Below are positions 22,945 to 33,690 of a DNA stretch of 64,000 nucleotides, in pieces. Origin of the DNA: Vandiemenella viatica (taxonomy: Eukaryota; Arthropoda; Insecta; Orthoptera; Morabidae). Every line of letters begins with the position of its first letter. Positions within the stretch are counted from its first letter, which is position 1. The stretch lies in assembly GCA_031002005.1 (NCBI GenBank), contig CM061921.1, positions 150,507,283 through 150,571,282 on the forward strand, read 5' to 3'. The position numbers were made by a program, and so were the translations under genes. The notes beneath the pieces are model-generated. The model did no database searches, was not told where the DNA came from, and was given only the letters and a program-made list of their open reading frames with translations.

Positions 22945-25865
22945 GTGACGATGGGAAACGGTATGGTGGACGATTGTAATTCACGACTTCAAACCCTATA
23001 GCAGTCAAGAATTGCTAAGAGCTCTTCGTGTTTATAGGAGAATACGCCAGGCACTTCTTAATTCGGATAAGTTCTTCTTGAGCCCTAGTTCAATATGTTT
23101 AGCTAAAAATCGAATCTCCTTGATACCCAAATCTCAAGTACGATAAATTTAGGCTGTACTGGTAGATAAAAGGCGCCGTATAGATGAGATAAAGCAATGA
23201 ATGGAAAAAGAATTGTGTGAATGAAGAAACAGCCACTTTCTCGGCTACATATTCTTAGCAAATGTTGGCATAACTAGCTAGCGTTCTCAAGGATAACTCG
23301 ACTCAACCTTAACCTTGCAACATACAGGTAATATCTGCGCCGAATCTCATCCTCACTGTAACTGTCACCATCATTTCTTTCGCCGTTCTAATGTTTGTGA
23401 CAACTTTGGAACACAGTGTCAAAATGTGGGTTGGTGGTTTTAAAAACTTCGAGAATATTTCCAGGTTTAGCGTGCGTCTGTTTCTGTTTCTCTTAGTATC
23501 TTTTTTTTACTGTAATTGTATGAGTAGCCAAAGATACAATTTGCATTTGTGATCGCATGCTATAATCCCCTACGAAAGTGCAACCGACTCGGTGTAGTGG
23601 TTGGGCTGGCAGACTGGATATGTTTCTTATTGAATTTAATATCAAACATATGAGTTTCAACCCTCATTTATGACTGTGCGAAATACTTCACCCACCAATA
23701 TTTTATCGATCGCTATGACAGAATTCAGTACTAATCACCAAATATATAGCTGAAAATACTATGGATATTATCGTGTGTAAATTAGTCAGCCAGTAGCTTA
23801 TCAGAGTACAACGAAATGATCTGGATGTCAAAACCAACCACCAGATATACCACAAGATTCTCAAAAGGTTTTAATGAAAGTACAACACATGCGACTGTAT
23901 ACAACACGACATTACCGACTGTTTGGCTACACATTCCCTTGCTGCGACAACCAAATTTCTGTACCGTCATGGCTTAGCTTGACATACTGTAATAGTGTTG
24001 ATACAGCTGTGGAGGTGGACGTAAGAATTGGTGTCTCTTTTGATATCTTTTTAGCTTTGTAGGGTCTATTGTTTCATTTTCATACCATACACACACCTAG
24101 GAATTACGTTTGACGATTACGTGAATAATAAATATCCATAACGAACTTCTCAGGTTCCCCGGGAGATGGAATAAGAAGAAAAGATAAAAACTGTGTCATC
24201 ATGTCTACTAACGATCCACAGTGTTCCGTGGAAAAGTGAACATATGAAGGAAATTTAACACTGATACTTTCACTTCTGGAAATGTGGACAACATTCGAAC
24301 AGCAGTCTGTACAGAATCTTTTCCATTGTTTTTTATGTCACCTACGTTACTGCGAGTGAAGATTGCAATGCACATATATTTTTCTCATTCATCAAAATGT
24401 CTAATTTTCATTTGATTGCAGTGGCACATTGTTATGGATAAAATACTTTGGTATAAGTCACACGTTCACTGTCAGTGATTCCCAAATAAGAGGAGAAAGA
24501 GCAGGTAGGGAATCCTCTTCTCTTAGTATTAGAATCATCACTTGAAAATGGTTGAACCAGTAATTACCAAAAATAATGGTCCGTCAAAAGGAAACCTCTG
24601 TGTTGAAAGTCGATCTAGTATCTACCCATGAAACTGAGTCATTTTAACATTTCTTCGAATGGCCTTATTCTGGGCAAAATAAATGGAAGGTAACATTATC
24701 TCCCTGTCTGAGCTTTTATCGGTCTATAAAGAAGGTAAGATCAGAAAAAATAAGAATTAGTTGGGTATAGTAAAAACGGAGAATGATAAGAGACAAGCAT
24801 CAGTTAAAAAGGCCGCACTGTACAATCGGTCTAAACGAAGCAAATTCAATTTAAAAAAAAAGATATGCAAAAAATATTTAAGAAAAAAGAAGTACTATGA
24901 TAAAATCATCCATTTAGCTGAAACAAGTGAGGCCAATTAACGGCATGAGCAGATTATTAGGAATTCGGACTGATTGTGAGTTTGTTGAACAAAATTGAAG
25001 AATACGGTTGGACATGATGTACCCAAAAATTATTAACAAGATCAAAAGGTTAAACTTGATAGCTGGAATTGATGAAGTAAAAGATGTGAGGGCATTTAGC
25101 CGTTTTGAAGTACAGTAAAAACATACACATAAAGAAAAGATCTCGGAAGCAAATGAGCACTATTAAAACGAACCTTCTTTAGGGGGGGGGGGGGAACATT
25201 ACAGCATCAAATATTCACTGAAAATTAAATATAAATTTTGGAAAGCTTTTGTGTGTGGAGTACAGCAGATAAAGCTGTGGCATTGGAAAGAAAATAATAC
25301 GGCAGCATCTGAAAAGTGGAGACAGATATTAAAAATTGTTTGTTCCGACTGATTACGAAATTAATAATTTCCAAGTGTCAGACGAACCATTGTTGATTAA
25401 AGAATTTTAACAAATTAGAGATAGGACGATGGGTCACATTTCGATTAATAAGAGGCAGGATAATAGATTAATATGCGGCACAAAGGACGGGAAGAAGTGT
25501 ATAAGAAGAGGACGATTACATAGAGTATGTAAGGTCGATAATTGAGGAACTACCACTCTCTATGCTTGTAAACAAGTTTTTCAGTTCTTGTAAACGGAAT
25601 AATGTTATAACGTATTTAAAAAAAAAAAGTACCTGTTCCTTAAGAGTCGATTAAAATTTCATCCCATTCAGAAGAATAATTGAAAAAGAATTAAACTTTC
25701 AGAAATATACCGTACCTATCGCATATAAATCGCATGTGTAGTTATTGGCTTAAAATGTAACGTGGTTAAGAAAGGTTTTAGAAATTATGTAATTTTTTTG
25801 CAGTTTAAACGAACTAACTGCAATTTGGAGAAATGTATACACCTTTTTCAAGAAAAGGAAACATA
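22945..25865. other. Long AT-rich stretch, no supported gene
   Basis: A weak tRNA-like head occurs at about 23590-23690 (GTAGTGGTTGGGCTGGC then GTTTCAACCCTC) and may be another SINE remnant. The 24.7-25.6 kb part is A-rich and lysine-coding in one frame but full of stops. I suspect an old retroelement relic but recognise no domain. A G-run (12 G) lies near 25183. Confidence 0.4.
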
Positions 25866-25869
25866 CAGA

Positions 25870-26590
25870 TAAATATAACTCCAGCGATAGGGCAAGCGCT
25901 CAACCTTGAAACCCGAACGAAAGCGGAGTTAGCCGAACACGTAACAAGACAGGCCCAGCCGAGAATGTCGCAGCAACTGGTTTGTGCCAGTTGAAAGCTG
26001 ATTCTAGCTGGTATCGCTGTGGACTACTCACTCGTCTCACTCACACCGCAGTCGTTGTGTGTGTTGGTTGGGTGTTGTATATGTATCCTAACAGCACTAC
26101 ACTCTCCGGTTTTCAAGGAAGGCTGGGGATAAAGGCGTGTAAAATTGTGCGTTCTACTTTGAAGTGATTCATTCGTGCGTGTAAAAGTGGCAACATCGAA
26201 TGAGTGTCGGTGCTCCTTCATCCAACTTGAAGATTCATTTTGGAAGTTGTCTTAGAATTTTAAAGCTGCGACCCAACGTTAAGAAGTGGGAATGGTTGTT
26301 CCCGTACCAGAACATTTCATCAGTTTCGGAGCTGGTAAAGGCTGCGTATTTGTGCGCCAAGATCACTTCATTAGCTGACGAGCAATTAATCCGTCCTGCA
26401 ACAAAAAGAAGAGGGCCCTGTTTGGGAGTAGAGGCAGCCCCTAATCGACTGTTGTGGAAATTGGACGGACTCTGCTCTAATACGTTGACTTCATCTAATG
26501 CCAACCTGAATTCTCCCAAGAACAGTTTGTCTACCTCTGGTGTAATACAAGGGGGCAGGCGATATAGGTTTGCCGCAGGACTTACATAAA
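25870..26590 (+). promoter_or_regulatory. CpG-rich stretch, candidate promoter / first exon region
   Basis: CpG dinucleotides are clearly denser here than in the DNA on either side, without a recognisable transposon to explain it. In animals with partial gene-body methylation, unmethylated CpG-rich promoters stand out like this. The stretch lies about 6 kb upstream of the first recognised gem exon and on the same side as transcription. I see no convincing TATA box. It could instead be an unrecognised repeat. Confidence 0.35.
26200..26589 (+). CDS. Hypothetical open frame of 129 codons in CpG-rich DNA
   Basis: An ATG-started frame runs across most of the CpG-rich stretch. It has mixed, non-repetitive composition (for example VSELVKAAYLCAKITSLADE) rather than the Leu/Phe/Tyr-rich look of random AT-rich frames, and a KRR basic patch near residue 70. 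No family is recognised, and it is not the CP2 N-terminus as I know it. It may be a complete small protein, part of a first exon with a downstream donor, or chance. A weak donor (CTG|GTAAAG) lies near 26335. Confidence 0.22.
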   Translation: MSVGAPSSNLKIHFGSCLRILKLRPNVKKWEWLFPYQNISSVSELVKAAYLCAKITSLADEQLIRPATKRRGPCLGVEAAPNRLLWKLDGLCSNTLTSSNANLNSPKNSLSTSGVIQGGRRYRFAAGLT

Positions 26591-26930
26591 ATCAGTTATT
26601 TTGTAAAACCAACAATTTTGAAAGAGATGAGAATTGGTTAAGTGTTGTTGAATTTTACACCTGATTAGTGGCTGATGTGCAGAAAGTCGTTCCTCAGGGC
26701 CACATCGGTCCTGTATAATTCTGTTGGATCTGGAAAATCCATGCAGTAAATCAGTTTTCATAAAAGATACCACCTAACTTTTGATGCGGTTATATTCTTG
26801 ATGAGGAAAATAAACACAGTCTACTCTCAGGAATCCTACTTCGAATATAAAATCCTTAAACAGAACAGCATTTAAATTTAATGGGGTGTTGCCTGTGTTT
26901 TTTGGGTGCATAATTTTTGTTGTTGATTAG

Positions 26931-27185
26931 AAACATTAAAATGCTGCTGTTGGTGCATACAGTGACAATGGCACACGAGGACTTTGTTGTGAGTGCACAT
27001 TTCTATCATACAATGTCATGTGTGCCTCACGAGAGACGCATACGGTTATTGTTGTTGGGTAAAAGAGTGGCAGTTACATACAGAAGAACGCAGGGGAATT
27101 TTAGAAATAAACGTCTTGTACATTGCCGGAAAATGCGAATGAGAGGGAGGCCTGCCATACGAAGAACTCTTCGAGCCATAGCACT
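26931..27185 (+). CDS. Candidate exon, phase-compatible with gem exon at 32681
   Basis: A pyrimidine-poor but acceptable acceptor (TTGTTGTTGATTAG) precedes 26931, and a perfect GTAAGT donor starts at 27186. The frame between is open, has an ATG at 26941, and is arginine-rich near its end (for example RMRGRPAIRRTLRAIA). It ends after two bases of a codon. The next recognised gem exon (32681) begins with exactly one base before its reading frame, so joining them keeps the frame open. No protein family is recognised, and one in three random exons would show the same phase, so the support is weak. Confidence 0.2.
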
Positions 27186-27217
27186 GTAAGTTACATGAGC
27201 TTGATTCAGCAGAAACT

Positions 27218-27432
27218 CGGTTTAATTCTAGATCATGATACCTCTACAACTTTATTGCCATTATGGGGATCATATCAACCTAACTTGCTTTTTTTATTCC
27301 TAGCAGTTGAGGTTAGGTTGAAATACAGCCTGGACCAGAAGAAATATGTCGTAAAAGTGATATGGCTGATTCTTTGATAGCTGCGTGTGGCAGAAAGTTG
27401 CTATAGCGGTATCACCATCTAGAATTAAACCG
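27218..27432. mobile_element. 215-bp inverted-repeat element with 6-bp target duplication
   Basis: Inverted ends (CGGTTTAATTCTAGATCATG at left, TCACCATCTAGAATTAAACC followed by G at right) are flanked by identical GAAACT (27212-27217 and 27433-27438). The inside contains, on the minus strand, the recurring core (complement AGGTTGAAATACAGCCTGGA at about 27314) seen across the 8.9-33.7 kb region. A related left half occurs at 33515-33690. Confidence 0.8.
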
Positions 27433-27438
27433 GAAACT

Positions 27439-28295
27439 CCAAGTAATGGAAATAGTTTTTAATCAATGTTAAAATATAAACCCACCACAGGTCTTTGTTC
27501 CTAAAGTATACCTATTTTATGAGGGTATTAGTATATTACACAATTTTTACCATAGCCCTATGTTTTATTGTGTGCAATATTACTATGAAAGTTTTCTTTC
27601 CATGAAAACTGAGGATGAATATAACCTAGTCTTGTGAAATAGGCCTACCCATTGACTGGGTGTAGGTACTGTCACAACTATTGAGGCCACATGCAGTTTC
27701 AGTATTGCCCCCAAACACCTAACAGGAAACACAAACAAAACTCTGACGATATCTTTTTGTGTGAATGATACCCGGTGATATGTATGATCTCTTCTTTATT
27801 GAAGTTGTGAAGATCTCGTGCAAATTATTCATTGTTAAATGGGTTTCTGGTATGTCGAAACACATTAACATACACACAGTTTATTTTGTAATGTGGCAAG
27901 GGGTGCAATTACCAGTTCTGTGGCAACGTTACATGCAGAAAATACTGTCTTGTGGGGCCTATTGTAAATAATTGTAGGCCCTACTGAATGGATTAGGCCT
28001 ACTTGTGCAATATAGCAGTAAGGCTACTTGGCTTCATGCCTTTCAGCATCCTGAACAAAGGATTGTATAAACATTTGTATTTTCCGATAGTGCCTTTTAG
28101 GAACTGAACTAATCTATAGTTATTTCATTTGCAGACACGTTATTTCTGGACTAGGCTACATTGCAATTTAATCCCTGTTCTGGGTGCAGGGAAAACTTCA
28201 TTATAGGTACAAAAAGAGTATTTTTGTATGGGTGCTGTTACTCTTATTGTTATTCACTTGATTTAACAGGTTATTTCAACCATTTAATACTGAAT
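27439..28295. other. Intronic or intergenic stretch, nothing supported
   Basis: No exon-like frame with splice support and no recognisable repeat end. Confidence 0.45.
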
Positions 28296-28420
28296 TATAT
28301 CATGGACAGAGAAATCTTTCTGGATAGGAGACAGTGGAAGACTACAACAACCAAGGCTCATAAACCACACCCGGGAAACCGGAGATTGTCCCCAATGATA
28401 ATGATGATGATTTCACAGAT
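28296..28420 (+). repeat. 3' end of a LINE with ATG-rich microsatellite tail
   Basis: A short frame with DREIFLDRRQWKTTTTKA, followed by a CCGGGAAACCGG segment and a degenerate (ATGATG)n tail, looks like the extreme C-terminus and 3' end of a severely 5'-truncated LINE. LINE clades such as RTE and CR1 often end in short microsatellites like this. The clade is not assigned. Confidence 0.4.
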
Positions 28421-28576
28421 TTGCCCACTCTTTTGATTTCTTTGTGTTCAACCCTTTGAGTCTTCTGTAAATAAAATTACATTATGTTGATTGTTTAATA
28501 TAACTGAATTTGACAGTGTGCTGTCAAATGATAATTTATGTTTTAATGAAATGTTGTAGACCATTTTTCTGCAGTT

Positions 28577-29757
28577 GTTTAATTAATTCAGTTCTTGGTG
28601 ATAGCGCAATCATGGGGACTCATCGAGGAATTGTCGTTTTGGTCTGAAAACTGTTGCATAAATTTGTTGGGTGATATTATTTAATACATCTTGATCTTAG
28701 AGCTGTAAAATATATCCGTCTTCTCAAATTCCACTCAAAAAATGCCGTAACGTAAGGTGGCGAGTGACTGAGAGAAGGCATGTGGTGATGTGTAATGAGA
28801 ACGCTATCATTCCTTCGAGTAATTTTATTTAGTTATATGTTTCTATTACACCCATCAAGATAGTGTATAATGCACACTTCACGCAAAATAATAATAATAA
28901 AAACTGCTGTAACATTACACACTAAGCGACGAAAGGACACCATTTGTTGTCTTAGGCGACTTCCAGCAATGCTAATATTACATGCAACAAAATGCATCAA
29001 TGACCAACAATGACGGAAACCCAACCAACTTAATTATAAAAACAAAATTCCAAGTCCATTAAGCTACAAAAGGAAGCGTCTATGTCCATTTTGGTCCAGG
29101 CTACATTCCAACCTATACACAGGCGCCGCTAATGATTCTGCTTGAAAATCATGACAAAACTGTTTAATAAATCCAAATTTCTAGCAAATTATGCATTAAC
29201 AACAAGAACCAAATGCCATTTTGGTACAGGCTGCATGTCATCTATAAAAACTGAATTCCTTTGACCTAATGCTGAAAATAGGATATTGTAGCACTTCAAC
29301 CTAATATGTTAATATTGCTTCAACTTACATTGATAAATTCCGTAGAATATTAACATCTCCAACATGACGTGCTAGATACGTTTCTTGACAATAGTAATAC
29401 CTATTATCGTTGGACGTTGCATGTATGTTTGCTTACGGTTCAAAGTTGTTGTTTTTTTTTTTTTTTTCGGCATGTAATTTTTTCCATATTTATTCTTTTG
29501 ATAGCATCATATTGCCAAATAATATCATTCAAAGAACGTGTGCATGATCATTATACTTTGCTATAAGGCTTCTCCCAGTCGCACGCAGTATCGCGTTACA
29601 GCACTTTTCGAGGTGAAGTTTTTGAGGTATCTATATGTTTTAAAGCTCTAAGAGCAACATATATTAAATAGTATTACAAAACGAACATGTGCTACAGTTT
29701 TCAGACCAGAATGTCAATTCCTTGATGAGTCCCAGTGATTGCGTTAGAGCCCAGTTG
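28577..29757. repeat. Long inverted repeat A, about 130-bp arms
   Basis: The arm at about 28600-28730 (landmarks GCGCAATCATGGGGACTCAT and TTTTGGTCTGAAAACTGT) reappears inverted at about 29620-29757 (ACAGTTTTCAGACCAGAAT and ATGAGTCCCAGTGATTGCG). The 0.9-kb interior holds two + strand copies of the recurring core (TTTTGGTCCAGGCTACATTC at about 29090 and TTTTGGTACAGGCTGCATG at about 29219). No transposase frame is present. Confidence 0.7.
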
Positions 29758-30105
29758 TTAATAAATAACTGCTGATGTAACTGTTTTATATATTTTACTG
29801 TTGTCGTGTGTTATTCACCTCTTTTTGAGGTACCATCAGTGATGAATCTGTATTGAAATGTACATATTTACCTTGGTGTTAGCAGGTTTTGTAGCAGCAC
29901 CATGTGCAATGCAAAAACAGATGCTCCTAAAGGAAGATGCTTTGTGAGGAAAGCAGAAATGTGCTGCTACAAAACCTGCTAATTTCAATGTAAATTCATA
30001 CATTTCGGTCTAAATTCCTCGCTTATATCTCGAAAAGAGGTAAAACGTGTAAGGCAGTAAAATAAACAATACAGTTGCACTGATGGTTATTTATTAACAA
30101 TTAAA
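29757..30105. repeat. Long inverted repeat B, about 145-bp arms
   Basis: This directly abuts repeat A. The arms are 29757-29900 and 29961-30100. The inner 22 bp are perfectly paired (29879-29900 with 29961-29982, containing AGCAGGTTTTGTAGCAGCAC), and the outer parts are diverged but clearly related (TTAATAAATAAC against GTTATTTATTAA). The loop is 60 bp. A transcript through it could form a long hairpin. Confidence 0.75.
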
Positions 30106-30472
30106 TTAATTTGCTTCTTGATTATTATCTCATACTGACAGAACCATCTGTAATTTAGCACTGTTAAAAGCAGTTCTTTCAAGGTTCACAATACTGGGCA
30201 GCACTATTTTCTTCCACCTATGTGGCAACATAGTATGTTTGGAAGATAGTCCATTTGTCATAGTTTATTTATTTCAAGTAAGTACTTGTAAATGATATGA
30301 AGTGGTATAAATTTTGTGTCATACTTAGCATAGATAATAACTAAATCATATTTATATTGTCTTTCAACCTATAAGATTGGATGTCATGTATAATCGCTAT
30401 ATTATCTTTAACTTGCCCAACAGGGATGGAAAAGGTAGTTCTGGTGATATCTTGAAGCCTGATGCTAGAAAA

Positions 30473-31102
30473 TAAATATTGGGAAATGAACCAGTTTCTT
30501 GACTAGAAACTGGTGCTAACCTGTTGAAATTTACATCAGTCGCTTCGTCAACATGTCCTCTTCACGTTTTGTGATCATACATTACGGAAAAGTCACCAGA
30601 AATTTAATTAAAAATGCCTAAATATGACATTAACGCACAGCCTTTAGATGCCAATTGACAAATTGGCAGTATGTGTTCGAGTTGTAATACGGTGATGCCC
30701 GCCATCTTACATAGCAACCAGAGATAATCGATTGCTTCAATTGTAAACAAATGCACCATTTCTGTATGGATGCCACATAGCAAAAATTTCGGATTTTTTT
30801 TCCCTACTTGGTCCAGGCCGTATTTCAACCTAACCATGGTGTCTATGACAAAACGAAACTGTTTAGTTTGAAATGATCCCTGTACCAATCATTTTTGTTA
30901 TTTTCGCAGTGCTGATAGCATTTCGCAGTTGCTCAGCTATTCATATTTCGGCATTTTTAATTAAATTTCTGGCGACTTTTCTGCAATGTATGATCGCAAA
31001 ACGTGAAGAGGACATGTTGACGAAGCGACTGCTGTAAATTTCAACAGGTTAGCACCAGTTTCTAGTAGGTCGAGAAAGTGGTGTAGTTCCCTAAATATCT
31101 AT
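30473..31102. repeat. Long inverted repeat C, about 150-bp arms
   Basis: The left arm (about 30473-30626) contains GAAACTGGTGCTAACCTG and CATGTCCTCTTCACG. The right arm (about 30941-31102) contains CGTGAAGAGGACATGTTGAC and CAGGTTAGCACCAGTTTC. The 0.3-kb interior includes the recurring core with a longer conserved tail (GGTCCAGGCCGTATTTCAAC at 30813, then ACAAAACGAAACTGTTTAG). That tail is shared with 9.24 kb. Confidence 0.75.
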
Positions 31103-31272
31103 CACTTTGATATTCTGACACAGGCTACAATACAAGAGTATTTTGGGATGGATTTTACCCTTGGGCTTACTATGGCATTTGATTGTCATGAAGTGTGAAG
31201 CATTTCATCTGCACAGGTGTTCATAAGCTCAATGTTTTACCAGTTTGTTTCTGTGTTGAGTATATTTAATGT

Positions 31273-31800
31273 TAGGGATTACTGGAGATCGCGATTCCAC
31301 ATGGAATAGGTGTCATAATATTGCAGTACTCAAATGAAAGACACTGCCAGAAATACTTTCTGAAGTATATTTAATAGTGTAATGCTGTCCAGGGTGAATT
31401 ACAACCTATTTACTGCTTGAAGATATTGGTCCAGGCTTATTACTACAGAATTACTTCTTAAAAATAATACATCTTGCAACTAACTACAGCAGTGTTATGG
31501 CATCATTAGCGGATTATATTGTAATGGAAACGCGATTTCCAGTAGACCCTAATTTTATTGGGACTACCGGAGATCACAATTCCACTACAACATCATTGTT
31601 CACTTCTGATTAATGATGTCTTGATACTGCGGTAGTCAATCATAAGGCATATTATTTTCAACCAATAATAAGGTTGTAATACACCCTTTACCAGCGTGAC
31701 ATCGCTAAAACTACTTTGAAAAGTATTTCTAGCGGTTTGACTATTGCAGTATAATGATGCCAATTCCTTAAAAAATAGTAATCTCCAGTAATCCCATTTT
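31273..31800. repeat. Inverted repeat D, diverged
   Basis: GGGATTACTGGAGAT at the left (31277) pairs with ATCTCCAGTAATCCC at the right (about 31782). Further related blocks follow in mirrored order (AGAAATACTTTC with GAAAAGTATTTCT, and GAATTACAACC with GGTTGTAATAC). A core-like GGTCCAGGCTTATTACTAC lies at 31430. The arms are more diverged than in repeats A to C. Confidence 0.6.
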
Positions 31801-32680
31801 ATTTGTCCAATTATGGTTAGGGGTTCCTTCAACTTTATAATGGTATATAGTAGTTGATGCACACTGTAAAATTAATTGCATAAGGAAAGTGTATAAATAT
31901 TTTCTGAAAAATAATTACAGTAGGTATATAATTTGGATAAATAACTAAAAAAAGAATAATTGGTAATACTTGGACCAGATATTGCTAGAACTGAGACAGA
32001 TTATTTTCATAAGTCACCATTGCAGCCAATCTTGTAGATGGAAAAACTGTAAATAAAGCTTTCTAATATCTTCTTGAATTACTGTTGGGGCATTAGAGTC
32101 CTAGGGATTATACCAACATACCCAATACTGGATAAAATAAAATGGCTTTTCACGTGGTCTAACTTCTTATGTTAATCTAAAGAACTAATTTGCTGCAGAG
32201 GTCATATCGGTATTATTTTTGGTCCATGTAATATTTAAAACAAACCATAACTACTTTGAAAGTTGAAGTTGGAATAGTGCATAAATTTCAGTTCTTGATG
32301 CTTTTTCCTATTCTGATAACACTGTGAAGTAAGTAGCAGTGATGTTAATAATGCCGTATTTTGTAGTGTTTTGACCTAAGAGGTTGGCAGCCAAATTTTT
32401 GTCATAGTTCTAGCAGTACTGTGTCGTCTGGTGGAACCAATTTGTCATAGTACAGTTTTGAGGTAAGATTATGCTAAATTAAAACAAGCAGTTTTCATTA
32501 TTTCAGAACAATAATTTTGGTTTCATTGTCAATAGATATTCCCACCATTTTATGAAAGACTTAAATTTGAATCTTCATAATCATTTAAAGCCAGTGCTAT
32601 ATTGAGTATTTTATGATAAGAGCTTACTTTTTTTAATTTTTGTTTTTGATAGTCAATAACAATAGTTTTCCTTGTTGCAG
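31801..32680 (+). other. gem intron, 3' part
   Basis: AT-rich intron ending in the acceptor TTTTCCTTGTTGCAG at 32680. One weak core-like sequence (TTTGGTCCATGTAATATTTA) lies near 32219. No other feature is recognised. Confidence 0.5.
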
Positions 32681-32849
32681 TGGGAATGGAGGGCATGCTG
32701 TTGGAACTCCAAGCAACAATAATGTTGTTGCTTCAACTACCCTGTCGGCAAAAGAAGAGCGAAGTACACAAGTTTTAAACACCATTGTACCTAGTCCGGC
32801 ACTGAGTACAGTTCTTCCAGACCACGGAGCTTTATCTCCAGAAGTTTCG
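32681..32849 (+). CDS. gem: Gemini/TFCP2-family transcription factor, linker exon
   Basis: This exon encodes about 56 residues of a low-complexity linker (for example VGTPSNNNVVASTTLSAKE) that in CP2/LSF proteins joins the N-terminal DNA-binding domain to the SAM-like domain. Splice sites are good: acceptor TTGTTGCAG and donor GTACGT at 32850. It begins with the last base of a split codon and ends on a codon boundary after PEVS, matching the phase of the next exon. The linker alone would not identify the gene; the call comes from the three downstream exons, to which it joins in frame. The preceding exon, expected to end the DNA-binding domain, was not found in the window. Confidence 0.75.
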
Positions 32850-33514
32850 GTACGTTTTACTGAATTTTCCACTACTGGTTTTACTTAAGTTTTGAAATGT
32901 GCATTTTGAAGTTTGAGCATTCAAATATGGCAATAGTGTAGAAGAAAATGCCATAAGGAACAATTAAAATGGAAGGACAGAGAAATTAAATTCTTCACTT
33001 CAGATAGATGAAGGCAGTATAGCTATAAAGACAAAAAACAAGAAGTTGTAAGATCAAGAAATTTTAGTTCATTCATGTGGATGGATTTAACGGAGTGCGC
33101 CTATTGATCTTCAGTTTTCTCTCTTGTATAACTGAGGGTTCAACTGAAATGAGATGGTTGTTTCTTCTTTTCCCCTTGCAGCTCACCTGCATTGTCCTTT
33201 GGTAAATGGTGGATGTTCTTTCTCTATTGTTCCCGTGTATTTCCAACAGAATTTTTTTACAAGTAATCATTAGATTTATAAGTTCATATAACATAATTTC
33301 AACTTTGTAAGTGGGGAAAATACATGTTAATAATTTTCATCCTTACAGTGTAACAATACCTCCTTTTTTTGGCAGCTTATTTATCTGTGGTGTTCATAAC
33401 TTTATGCTATCATATTATATATATTTATGAATCCTAACTTGACTTAAAACGTTTTCATCCTTTTAGATACGACTAATTATTTTCAATTTTTTAAATAATC
33501 TGTACAGCTTATTT

Positions 33515-33690
33515 GGTTTGATTCTAGATCACGATGCCGCTAAAATCTTTACACCACACAGAATATAGTTGTAAACACTATGCTCCAATAACATTGTTGA
33601 GATCATATCAACCTGAACTGTTTTGTTTTCTTCCTAGCAGTCGCAGTCAGGTTGAAATGTGGCCTTGACCAGGAGAAAAATTTCATATAA
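33515..33690. repeat. Partial copy of the 27.2-kb inverted-repeat element
   Basis: The left end GGTTTGATTCTAGATCACGA and the internal block GATCATATCAACCT ... TCCTAGCAGT, then the minus-strand core (AGGTTGAAATGTGGCCTTGA), match 27218-27345 in order. The right inverted end is not seen, so this copy is truncated or decayed. Confidence 0.6.

Noticed and set aside
24700..25600. A-rich lysine-coding stretch as an exon cluster
   Set aside because: Stops in every frame and no recognisable motif; possibly an old retroelement, but unsupported.
26931..27185. Treating the phase-compatible exon as established
   Set aside because: No family match and a one-in-three chance of phase agreement; kept as a low-confidence candidate only.
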